Assembly: GCA_028293725.1 (NCBI GenBank)
Contig: JAQGOE010000323.1
Location: forward strand, 1 to 21,778
Length of the DNA: 21,778 nt
Source of the DNA: Gammaproteobacteria bacterium
GTDB taxonomy: Bacteria; Pseudomonadota; Gammaproteobacteria; Steroidobacterales; Steroidobacteraceae
Direction of reading: 5' to 3'
Shown here: piece by piece, positions 7,800 to 14,201 of the stretch
Layout of the letters: each line of letters begins with the position of its first letter
Position numbering within the stretch: position 1 is the first letter of the stretch
The notes under the pieces: model-generated
Told to the model about the DNA's origin: nothing
Database searches by the model: none
The model's input: the letters and a program-made list of their open reading frames with translations, nothing else
Made by a program: the position numbers and the translations under genes

Positions 7800-8515
7800 G
7801 ATTGCGGCAGCCAGCGCACCGACTGCTGGACCTGTTGGGCGACCGCGTCGATGCTCTCGTTTCCCTGCATGATCACGGCAAGACTTCCATGTGGGGCCGG
7901 GGTGATCACACCAGACATGCCGTCCTCGTGAAAACTCATGCGGTGCTTCACGCTCTCGTGAGGAAGGACCATAACAGTCACCGGGCCCTGTGGGGTGCTG
8001 ACGACGAGGTGCGGTACGATGTGTCCGCGGAACATACAGCTATGGGCGTACATGACTTTGTCGGAGTCCATGTCGATCGCCACACCCGCCCGGGCCAGCG
8101 TTTCTTTTACGTCGGCCGCGGTTACCTGCTCGTTGCTCGACCAACTCTTCGACTCGTACTGGATGTGCGCCACCACGTCGTGCGCCAAAGAGTCATTGGG
8201 GCGCAGCGTCCAGACCGCAATCATCGAGATGGCCGCCACACCCGCTGCCAGAGCCCAGCCGGACCAGGTGTTCGCGCGCTTACGCCGCTGCGCCGCCGGC
8301 GCATTCGTGATGGGAGTGACAGTGGCCGGAGTCGTGCCCGGCGGCGCTGCGCCGAGGGGTGCCTTCTCCAAAGCGCGGCGTATGTTGTCATCGAGCGCGA
8401 TCATCTCGCGCTGGAACTGCGTGCACTCGGGGCAGCCTGCCAAGTGCTCGGCAAGCTCCGGCGGTACGGTGTGCGGATCTCCTCCGATGAGCAGTCGGGC
8501 TTCGTTGTGGTTCAT
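7796..8515 (-). CDS. anti-sigma factor, DUF3379-like, zinc-finger type
   Basis: A 239-residue single-pass membrane protein. The N-terminal cytoplasmic part has H24-x3-C28-x2-C31 (HLAGCPEC), the zinc-binding anti-sigma (ZAS) signature that grips ECF sigma factors. A membrane segment covers about 85-103, after a basic RRKRAN, and the rest is periplasmic. The C-terminal domain (SLAHDVVAHIQYE, VMYAHSCMFRGHIVPHLVVSTPQGPVTVMVLP) resembles DUF3379 proteins, which accompany ECF sigma genes in gammaproteobacteria. The periplasmic H/C/M-rich stretch HSCMFRGHIVPH could sense metal or redox state, but this is inference. The start codon overlaps the sigma stop as ATGA, which indicates translational coupling. 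Confidence 0.88.
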   Translation of the reverse strand: MNHNEARLLIGGDPHTVPPELAEHLAGCPECTQFQREMIALDDNIRRALEKAPLGAAPPGTTPATVTPITNAPAAQRRKRANTWSGWALAAGVAAISMIAVWTLRPNDSLAHDVVAHIQYESKSWSSNEQVTAADVKETLARAGVAIDMDSDKVMYAHSCMFRGHIVPHLVVSTPQGPVTVMVLPHESVKHRMSFHEDGMSGVITPAPHGSLAVIMQGNESIDAVAQQVQQSVRWLPQS

Positions 8516-9090
8516 AGCACGCCCTCGCCGTCGGGCGCGGGCGTCAGGCCGTACATCGTCCGTAGCTTGTTGCGTGCCCGAAAAAGTCGGGTCAGGACCG
8601 CCGTGGAGGACAGGCTCAGCTCCTCCGCGATCTCGGCAGTAGAAAACCCTCCAAGCACCTGCATGATCAACGGCTCACGATATTCCAAGGGTAGTTTCAG
8701 AATTGCTCCCCGCAGCGAGTCGATCTCACTGTCGGGTCCCGGCGGGGACGGCATGCCTTCCAGCTCGATTCCGTCGTCCAAGGCCACCAGCTCCAAACGT
8801 TTGCGCTCATAAAGACGCGCGTGCTCACGGCGTACAATGGTCAACAGCCACGCGCGCGCCGCGGCCTGATCCTTCAGGGCGTCGCGGGAGCGCCAGGCGC
8901 GTAGCAGCGCCTCCTGCACGATGTCCTCCGCGATGGCCCAGTCCCGCGCCAGCCAATGGGCGAAACGCAGCAGGTCCGGACGCATAGACTCGAACAACCG
9001 AACGATGGGGTCCCCCGCGGGAGCCCCAACGGTTGACCCGTCAAAGGAGGAGACCGGGGTTTCGGTCCCGGAATTGCGCATGCCCCTCAT
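8512..9090 (-). CDS. ECF RNA polymerase sigma factor
   Basis: A 192-residue sigma-70 family protein of ECF size. Region 2 is at about residues 38-98 (LLRFAHWLARDWAIAEDIVQEALLRAW, then AWLLTIVRREHARLYERKR), which contacts core polymerase and melts the -10 element. Region 4 is at about 128-182 (LPLEYREPLIMQVLGGFSTAEIAEELSLSSTAVLTRLFRARNKL), a helix-turn-helix for the -35 element. The roughly 30 polar residues at the N-terminus are variable. The start is uncertain: ATG at 9090 or 9081, neither with an ideal ribosome site. It is cotranscribed with the anti-sigma gene (4-base overlap) and divergent from doxX/bufA, which makes those genes likely targets. Only its position suggests autoregulation; I could not identify a convincing ECF promoter. 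Confidence 0.92.
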   Translation of the reverse strand: MRGMRNSGTETPVSSFDGSTVGAPAGDPIVRLFESMRPDLLRFAHWLARDWAIAEDIVQEALLRAWRSRDALKDQAAARAWLLTIVRREHARLYERKRLELVALDDGIELEGMPSPPGPDSEIDSLRGAILKLPLEYREPLIMQVLGGFSTAEIAEELSLSSTAVLTRLFRARNKLRTMYGLTPAPDGEGVL

Positions 9091-9135
9091 TGTCGTTCGA
9101 TGTTCATCACTGGTTGTGGCCGCCGTATCATGGGC

Positions 9136-9283
9136 CCCGGCTCAGGCCGGGCTGGCAGGTGGGCCAAGGATACCGCTAGGGAGGACCCTAGGTGGCGGAA
9201 ACCGTGCAATAAGAATTGGGGCGAACCGGTCCGTGCCGTGATCCTTCGAAAATCGCCGCCGGCAGGCGGTAGGGGTCTCCTAC
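9136..9283. promoter_or_regulatory. cluster of short inverted repeats in the sigma/doxX divergent region
   Basis: Four inverted repeats lie in 148 bases: CCCGGC-TCAG-GCCGGG (9136-9151), CTAGGG-AGGA-CCCTAG (9176-9191), CCGCC-GGCA-GGCGG (9256-9269) and GTAGG-GGTCT-CCTAC (9269-9283). Each has a 5-6 base stem and a 4-5 base loop. Together they occupy much of the 218 bases between the two divergent start codons. They may be regulator sites or RNA hairpins in the 5' leaders; in GC-rich DNA some could be chance. Confidence 0.4.
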
Positions 9284-9308
9284 TAACGAATTCGCAACCG
9301 GAGCGCTC

Positions 9309-9812
9309 ATGAAATTCCTCGTCCGTTGGCTCATCGACTGGCCGCGCAGCGTGGCGCAATACCTGACATGGCTGGCGCCGCTGTTTGCCCGCATCACCGT
9401 GGGTTGGGTGTTCTTGTGGAGCGGTTGGGGCAAGCTCAACAACCTGCCCCAGGTCACGGAAAACTTCATTGGCTGGGGCATTCCCTTCCCGCATTTCTTC
9501 ACCCCGCTCACCTCCGGTATCGAGTTCTTCGGTGGTCTGTTTCTACTGCTGGGTCTGTTGACCCGCATCTCCGCGGGCGCCCTGGGTGTCACCATGATCG
9601 TGGCGATCAAGTCGGCGCGCTGGGGCGACGTCGACTCACTCGAGACGTTGCTGGGGTTCGATGAGTTTGAGTATCTCGCGCTGTTTCTCTGGCTGGCTAT
9701 CGCCGGGTCCGGGTCAGTGTCGCTCGACTACCTGTTGCAGCGTTGGTATGACCGGACCACTCGCGGCGGTGCCGTGGTAGGGCAGTCGGTGGCGGGCAGC
9801 CGTCCTATGTAA
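9309..9812 (+). CDS. DoxX family membrane protein
   Basis: A 167-residue protein with four hydrophobic segments and the DoxX pattern: LFARITVGWVFLWSGWGKL near residues 26-44, GIPFPHFFTPLTSGIEFFGGLFLLLGLLTR at about 57-86, and a C-terminal pair of helices. DoxX-like proteins are small inner membrane proteins linked to redox or sulfur chemistry and are frequent members of bufferin operons. A GGAG lies 5 bases before the ATG. The gene is followed at 119 bases by the bufferin-like gene in the same direction, and upstream and divergent are the sigma/anti-sigma genes. The biochemical role is uncertain; a membrane redox partner for the Cys-rich peptide is an inference from context. Confidence 0.9.
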   Translation: MKFLVRWLIDWPRSVAQYLTWLAPLFARITVGWVFLWSGWGKLNNLPQVTENFIGWGIPFPHFFTPLTSGIEFFGGLFLLLGLLTRISAGALGVTMIVAIKSARWGDVDSLETLLGFDEFEYLALFLWLAIAGSGSVSLDYLLQRWYDRTTRGGAVVGQSVAGSRPM

Positions 9813-9830
9813 AGCAGGTGTTGTGGAGGG

Positions 9831-9859
9831 CGGGCGGTGACAATTTCAACGACCGCCCG
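9831..9859 (+). other. 8-base-pair hairpin between doxX and the bufferin-like gene
   Basis: CGGGCGGT at 9831-9838 is perfectly complementary to ACCGCCCG at 9852-9859, with a 13-base loop. No T-run follows, so it is not a standard terminator. A weaker 5-base repeat, CCGGT (9874-9878) with ACCGG (9893-9897), follows before the bufA ribosome site. It could be an mRNA processing or stability element allowing different levels of the two products, or a transcription factor site. Confidence 0.5.
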
Positions 9860-9931
9860 GTCTACCACCCTGACCGGTTGCAATGGTTGCGTACCGGAAC
9901 GGCGGAAATCCATTTCAATGAGGACATTTTG

Positions 9932-10189
9932 ATGCGCGCAAAAAACACTACTGGCGTTGCTGTTGCAACCGCCGCGGCGATGCTCTTCGGTACGGCTTTC
10001 GTGGGCACGGCGGCGGCTGCCGATGACACCGTGCATTGCACGGGCGTGAACTCCTGCAAGGGCCAGTCGGCTTGCAAGAGCGCCAGCAATTCCTGCAAGG
10101 GCCAGAACTCCTGCAAGGGCAAGGGCTTCGTGGAGATGAGCAAGGCGGATTGCGCGGCGGCGAAAGCGAAGGCGAAAGAAGCCAAGTAA
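9932..10189 (+). CDS. BufA2-like bufferin-type periplasmic peptide (Cys-rich)
   Basis: An 85-residue precursor. Residues 1-29 form a signal peptide (basic MRAK, Ala-rich core, cleavage near TAAAA-DD). The mature part holds six cysteines at 36, 42, 48, 55, 61 and 74, in repeats of C-x-G-x-N-S-C-K-G and S/N-x-C-K-G (HCTGVNSCKG, NSCKGQNSCKG, GF-x-EMSKADC), then a Lys/Ala tail. This pattern matches the BufA2 family of bufferins, which are secreted metallophores. In that family DUF692/MNIO enzymes with a DUF2063 partner convert Cys into 5-thiooxazoles that bind copper or other metals. A strong GAGGA lies 7 bases before the ATG; an in-frame start at 9818 would bury the signal peptide. No bufB or bufC gene is within the window, so maturation, if any, needs distant genes. 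Confidence 0.82.
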   Translation: MRAKNTTGVAVATAAAMLFGTAFVGTAAAADDTVHCTGVNSCKGQSACKSASNSCKGQNSCKGKGFVEMSKADCAAAKAKAKEAK

Positions 10190-10311
10190 GCCGAGCGTTA
10201 CAGGGGCTGCGGCCCGACCGCTCCAGTGCACGGCATCTGCCGCTGAATGGAGTGTTCGGGCCGATCAGCCTCGAGTGGATGCGAACTTTTGCGTCGCTCG
10301 CGAATTCCTTA

Positions 10312-10339
10312 AGCGGGGCCTGCTCACCTCAGGCCCGCT
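10312..10339 (+). other. hairpin just upstream of the lipoprotein hydrolase
   Basis: AGCGGGGCCTG (10312-10322) pairs with CAGGCCCGCT (10330-10339): ten base pairs with one bulged G and a 7-base loop. It ends 2 bases before the GAGGA ribosome site (10342-10346) of the following gene. With no T-run after it, a leader or mRNA-stability element is more likely than a terminator for the bufferin operon. Confidence 0.45.
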
Positions 10340-10352
10340 GTGAGGATTCTCG

Positions 10353-11879
10353 ATGTTCCGGACGATTCATCTCCTTCCTGTGCTCGCCGTGGCGACATTG
10401 TTGGCCGGTTGCGGCGGCGGTCACGATAGCGCTCCCTCCGCCATCACGACACCACCGACCCGTGGGCAACTGCTAAGTACGCCAACCTTGGCGGGCTCGT
10501 ATTCCGCGTCGGATCTGCTTTCAATGCTCAGCAGCGATCCATTGGGCAAGCTGCTGCTACAGCTCACCTTTTCGCCAACCTGTACGGTGAACGTCTACCA
10601 CATGGAATATGAGACGGTCGGCGGGGCCGGTGAGGCGACTACAGCGTCCGGGGCGCTCATGGTTCCGACCGGGAGCGCCGCTTCGTGTCAGGGACCCCGT
10701 CCGCTGGTGGTGTACGCCCATGGCACGAATACCTCGAAGACCTTCAACATGGCCGCTCTGACCGGCAACAGTGAGGCGTTGCTGATGGCGTCGGTATTCG
10801 CCTCGCAGGGGTACATCGTCGTGGCCCCAAACTACGTCGGATATGACACCTCCACGCTGTCCTATCATCCTTATCTGAATGGCGACCAACAGTCGAAGGA
10901 CATGATCGATTCGCTGGCCGCGGCGCGCAGTGCCTACACGACGGCGAGTACCAGTGAGAGCGGCAAGTTGTTCGTCACCGGGTACTCGCAAGGCGGTTAT
11001 GTTGCGATGGCCACGCACAAGGCGATGCAGGCGGCCGGCACCGTGGTGACAGCGGCAGCGCCGATGTCCGGGCCCTATGCGCTGGCGGCCTTCGGAGACG
11101 CTATTTTCATGGGCGAGGTCGACATGAGCGCGCCCGCGAATTTCGACCTGCTGGTCACCAGTTATCAACATTCGTACAAGAATGTCTATACGAGCCCCAC
11201 GGATGTGTTTGAGGCGCAATACGCTTCGGGAGCCGACGAATTGCTTCCAAGTGCGACCGCCATAACCGCGATCTACAGCAACGGCCAACTGCCGCAGAAC
11301 GCTCTGTTCAACAGCACTCCGCCCAGTCCCGCGTATGCCGCGATGACGCCTGCGACGATGCCGGCGAATCTGGCTCCGTCCTTCGCCCTGGGGTTTGGTA
11401 CCAATGACCTGGTCACGAATGCTTACCGGTTGGCTTATCTGCAGGACGCGGCGGCCAACCCGGACGGTGGGTACCCGACGACGACCACGGGCGTAGCGGC
11501 CGCTGCGCCGGGTTTGGCCCTACGGCAGGATTTGAAGAGCAACGATCTGAGAAACTGGGCACCGACGGCGCCAGTTCTGCTGTGCGCCGGCGACAGCGAT
11601 CCGACCGTGTTTTATCTCAACACGCAGCTCATCGACGGCTATTGGGCTTCGACGGCCCCGACGAGCTCGGTGACCCTACTGGATGTGGATTCATCGGCCG
11701 CGAGCGGCGATCCCTACGCTAACGAAAAGACCGGCTTTGCAGCCGCGAAGGCCGCCGTCGAGGCGGCCGCGGTGATCGGCGGAGCCAATGGCGCCATGGC
11801 CGTACTTCAGGTCTATCACTCGACGCTGATACCGCCGTTCTGCCTGTACGCGGTGAAATCATTCTTTGACGCGCACTGA
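10353..11879 (+). CDS. lipoprotein alpha/beta hydrolase (secretory lipase / prolyl oligopeptidase-like)
   Basis: A 508-residue protein with a lipoprotein signal peptide: the lipobox LAGC puts the acylated Cys at residue 20, and G-G-G-H-D follows, so outer membrane targeting is plausible. The hydrolase core shows PLVVYAHGTNTS at about 117-128 (oxyanion loop), the nucleophile elbow GYSQGG with Ser212, an acid at Asp416 (AGDSDPTV) and His489 (VYHSTLIPP). Extra Cys residues (77, 112, 411, 497) could form disulfides in the periplasm. The layout resembles secreted lipases and esterases of the LIP family; the substrate is unknown. A GAGGA lies 6 bases before the ATG. The 3' end overlaps the convergent nhaA by 21 bases. 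It lies 163 bases after the bufferin-like gene, so it could belong to the same transcript, but no functional link is evident. Confidence 0.85.
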   Translation: MFRTIHLLPVLAVATLLAGCGGGHDSAPSAITTPPTRGQLLSTPTLAGSYSASDLLSMLSSDPLGKLLLQLTFSPTCTVNVYHMEYETVGGAGEATTASGALMVPTGSAASCQGPRPLVVYAHGTNTSKTFNMAALTGNSEALLMASVFASQGYIVVAPNYVGYDTSTLSYHPYLNGDQQSKDMIDSLAAARSAYTTASTSESGKLFVTGYSQGGYVAMATHKAMQAAGTVVTAAAPMSGPYALAAFGDAIFMGEVDMSAPANFDLLVTSYQHSYKNVYTSPTDVFEAQYASGADELLPSATAITAIYSNGQLPQNALFNSTPPSPAYAAMTPATMPANLAPSFALGFGTNDLVTNAYRLAYLQDAAANPDGGYPTTTTGVAAAAPGLALRQDLKSNDLRNWAPTAPVLLCAGDSDPTVFYLNTQLIDGYWASTAPTSSVTLLDVDSSAASGDPYANEKTGFAAAKAAVEAAAVIGGANGAMAVLQVYHSTLIPPFCLYAVKSFFDAH

Positions 11880-12998
11880 AATGTATCGGCCGGCGAGCAG
11901 GCCGGCCGTTGCCGCAACGGTCGAGGCGATGAGCACGGCGCATTTGCTGGCGGCCAGCAACGTGGGATCGGGAAAGGCGAGGTTGGCGATGAAGATCGAC
12001 ATCGTGAAGCCAATGCCACCCAGACAGCCTAACAGGGCCATGTGAGACCAGCGGACCTCCGCCGGCAATGTACACACTCCGGAACGAACCGCCGCTGCCG
12101 CGCCGGCAACGATCCCGAGAGGCTTTCCCACGACGAGCGCGAAAATGATTCCCAAGCCCACTGTCCGAGGCAGACCGGCTTCGAGCGAGAGCGCCTTGAA
12201 ACTCACTCCTGCGTTGGCAAGTGCGAACAGGGGCATGACGGCGTAAGCGACCCATGGATGGAGCAACCGCTGCAGGTGATTCGATTGAGCGTTGGCGGGC
12301 GCCATTAGACCCAACACCACTCCGGCCAGGGCGGGGTGGATGCCTGCACGCAGCAACCCGAACCAGATCAACACCCCGGGAAGGATGTAGGCCGGCGCCG
12401 CTCGGATGCGCAGCCTTTGCATGATCCAGACGAGCAGCGCGCCGGCTCCTGCGAGAGCGACTCCCGGCAGTCCGATGCCCTTGGAGTAGGTCGAGGCGAT
12501 GATGAAGACAGCCACTATGTCGTCGACGATGGCGACGGTGAGTAGCAGCATGCGCAACGCCGGCGGGACGCCCTTTCCCAAGAGCGAAAGGATTCCCACT
12601 GCGAACGCGATGTCGGTCGCCGTCGGCACCGCCCAGCCTCGACGGGACACTGCGTCGGTGTTCAGCAGGAGATAGATGAGCGCCGGCACCAGGACGCCGG
12701 CGAGCGCGGCCAGGATCGGGAGCCTGGCGATCCTGGGGTCCGACAATGCGCCATGGCGCAATTCGTGGCGAATCTCCAGTCCGACGACCAGGAAGAAGAG
12801 CGTCATGAGCCCGTCGTCGATCCAGAAGTGCAGGGGGTGCGCGGCGATGAAGTCGGGGAGGAGGACGCCGGGCCCGGCGAGGTCGCGGGGAATCGTGGCG
12901 CCCCAGAGGGTCGTGTAATGGTCGCCCCAAGGCGAGTTCGCCCAGATCAGGGCAATCGCGGTGGCGGCCAGGAGAGCGACGCCGCCCGCCGTCTCCAC
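11859..12998 (-). CDS. nhaA: Na+/H+ antiporter NhaA
   Basis: A polytopic protein of 379 residues from the GTG at 12998; E. coli NhaA has 388. Key residues are present: Asp129 in ATDIAF (E. coli D133), the Na+-binding pair Asp159-Asp160 in AIVDDI (E. coli D163-D164) and Lys292 in GKPLGI (E. coli K300). HPWVAY and GIGFTMSIFIANLAF also match the family. It exchanges two H+ for one Na+ and maintains salt and alkaline tolerance in the inner membrane. The start is odd. Homology (FLKVETAGGVALL, equivalent to E. coli F-S-S-D-A-S-G-G) continues upstream of the GTG, and the frame stays open back to the TAG of the HiPIP gene at 13098-13100. Apart from this GTG, no ATG, GTG or TTG is available there, and none of the candidates has a ribosome site. 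Confidence 0.92.
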   Translation of the reverse strand: METAGGVALLAATAIALIWANSPWGDHYTTLWGATIPRDLAGPGVLLPDFIAAHPLHFWIDDGLMTLFFLVVGLEIRHELRHGALSDPRIARLPILAALAGVLVPALIYLLLNTDAVSRRGWAVPTATDIAFAVGILSLLGKGVPPALRMLLLTVAIVDDIVAVFIIASTYSKGIGLPGVALAGAGALLVWIMQRLRIRAAPAYILPGVLIWFGLLRAGIHPALAGVVLGLMAPANAQSNHLQRLLHPWVAYAVMPLFALANAGVSFKALSLEAGLPRTVGLGIIFALVVGKPLGIVAGAAAAVRSGVCTLPAEVRWSHMALLGCLGGIGFTMSIFIANLAFPDPTLLAASKCAVLIASTVAATAGLLAGRYISVRVKE

Positions 12999-13072
12999 TT
13001 TCAGGAAGGCTTCGACGGAGCGCAGAATTCGCCGCAGGAGGGTCGGCTCGCTGGAATCCAGGTCAGGCAGCG

Positions 13073-13100
13073 TGATTCGCCTAGGAGGTTGATTCGCCTA
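13073..13100. repeat. 11-base direct repeat at the HiPIP/nhaA junction
   Basis: TGATTCGCCTA occurs at 13073-13083 and again at 13090-13100, 17 bases apart, spanning the HiPIP stop codon (TAG on the minus strand at 13098-13100). It looks like a small tandem duplication of 17 bases with the second unit partly diverged. Removing one unit would change the reading frame relationship between HiPIP and nhaA. Confidence 0.7.
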
Positions 13101-13418
13101 AATCTGGGGCGCCCAGGACGAGCACCAGCCGGCGGCCTTGACCTGCTTACCGGGGAAAATCTGGCAGGGGCCCACTGGGGCGCCGGAATGTCCCTGGTAG
13201 ACGGCGCAGTTCGCGCAGGTACTCCCGGGTACCGCGCCCTTCGCCTTGGAGGCGTCTTCTACGTATTTCACCGCCTGGGCTTCCTTGGCGTCCGGGCTCA
13301 GGAGGGGTGCGTCGGCCGCCACTGCGGCGGTCTTCAACTGGTAGGCCGCCAGGGGCAGAAGAGGGACACCGACGGCCAGTTTCTGCAGCAGGCGACGGCG
13401 GGAGTGGTCGAGACTCAT
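13098..13418 (-). CDS. high-potential iron-sulfur protein (HiPIP)
   Basis: A 106-residue precursor. A twin-arginine-like signal (SRRRLLQKLAVGVPLLPLAAYQLKT) occupies residues 1-36. The mature part has the four cluster ligands of HiPIPs, Cys68, Cys71, Cys85 and Cys99, in C-A-N-C, P-C-Q and GWCSSWA. HiPIPs carry one [4Fe-4S] cluster and ferry electrons in the periplasm, for example from the bc1 complex to an oxidase. Export by Tat as a folded cofactor protein fits the signal. The stop shares a reading frame with nhaA. The ATG is preceded by a weak AAGGG about 10 bases upstream. Whether it is cotranscribed with nhaA cannot be read from sequence alone. Confidence 0.93.
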   Translation of the reverse strand: MSLDHSRRRLLQKLAVGVPLLPLAAYQLKTAAVAADAPLLSPDAKEAQAVKYVEDASKAKGAVPGSTCANCAVYQGHSGAPVGPCQIFPGKQVKAAGWCSSWAPQI

Positions 13419-13550
13419 GTGGAGCAGCCCTTCTGTTTATGGGCCGCAGCATACGCAATTCGTTGGCCGTGACTAGCGCGGGGATAGAGCGTTTGAGCTC
13501 CCGCGCGACGGCGTCGGTCCTGGTGCCGGGCCGCAGCTTCGGTGCCGACC

Positions 13551-13832
13551 TCAGCCCGAGCGGGCGCTATAGCTTTCCATCATCAGCCCCGTGCCACCCC
13601 GGGAGACATGGGCAACCACGGCGGTACGACGGTGCAGCTTGGTAATGGCGCCGAGATTGATGGCGAAAGCCAGGATGACCTGCTGGCCCTTGCGCAAGCC
13701 GAGGTTGGTGGTTTCGATGAACACCCCGGTAGCGCTGAGATTGACCGCCTTACAAAGCTTGCGGCGGCCCCCTGGAACCATAATGTAGACGATGGTCCTA
13801 GCGCGGTGCCTTGTATGCAGGCGACGTTCCAC
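13551..13832 (-). CDS. PilZ domain protein
   Basis: A 93-residue stand-alone PilZ domain. The c-di-GMP binding features are R8-x3-R12 (RHRAR, in a basic N-terminus) and N31-x-S-x-x-G (NLSATG); many PilZ proteins have D at the first position, and N is an accepted variant. The strands VFIETTNLGLRKGQQVILAFAINL and TAVVAHVSRGGTGLMM complete the barrel. It probably responds to cyclic di-GMP in the cytoplasm; its partner is unknown. The start is a GTG at 13832, with a GAGG about 10 bases upstream; no ATG lies nearby upstream. Single domain, no neighbouring c-di-GMP enzyme. Confidence 0.85.
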   Translation of the reverse strand: MERRLHTRHRARTIVYIMVPGGRRKLCKAVNLSATGVFIETTNLGLRKGQQVILAFAINLGAITKLHRRTAVVAHVSRGGTGLMMESYSARSG

Positions 13833-14201
13833 TGAAATCGAGCCTCGCGGTCTTCTAATTAGTTTCTAGCTTCTACGCGGACACCGCAATTATGCCAACG
13901 TCCGCAGTAAGTAGGACACCCACACGACTTAATTGCACCGAGGATTTGTCGGGACTGCTCCGTACGGTGGACCCGCTGCACCAAAATCGATGCTTTCAGC
14001 AGCCGGGAGTGCGTTGTGGGTGGAGTAATCGGGTCGAAGGTCCTAAACCCGGGCATCGCGTCATATAAATACGATCTCACATGGCGTCTTGTCGCGCCGG
14101 CGTGAAATACTGTTGCAGTGCTACCCTGAGGTGGCGCGCGGGACAGGAATTTGCCCCGGGACTTTCCGCCACTTTATGACGAATGTTTTCGGGGGTTGGC
14201 C
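13833..14201. other. intergenic region upstream of lemA
   Basis: These 369 bases contain no recognised gene. A minus-strand frame at 13859-14080 (73 residues, GTG start, Cys-containing tail CGCPTYCGRWHNCG) is open but lacks family resemblance or a ribosome site. TATAAAT at about 14063-14069 looks like a -10 element without a matching -35. Base composition here is less GC-rich than in the flanking genes. The PilZ promoter and the lemA promoter should both lie here, but I cannot place either confidently. Confidence 0.4.

Noticed and set aside
7304..8812. Plus-strand ORF of 502 residues
   Set aside because: It runs antisense over the anti-sigma and sigma genes and out of frame over the MATE gene; the composition is Arg/His-rich with no domain.
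9100..9312. Plus-strand 70-residue ORF between the sigma gene and doxX
   Set aside because: It covers the divergent regulatory region with its inverted repeats, has no domain, and would run into the doxX start.
11719..12930. Minus-strand ORF of 403 residues
   Set aside because: It is an out-of-frame shadow of nhaA, Arg/Pro/Ser-rich, without domain features.
14063..14069. TATAAAT as a lemA promoter -10
   Set aside because: No -35 at suitable spacing on either strand, and it is over 130 bases from the lemA start.
13859..14080. Minus-strand 73-residue ORF with a Cys-rich end
   Set aside because: No ribosome site, no family resemblance and ordinary intergenic composition; kept only as a note in the intergenic entry.
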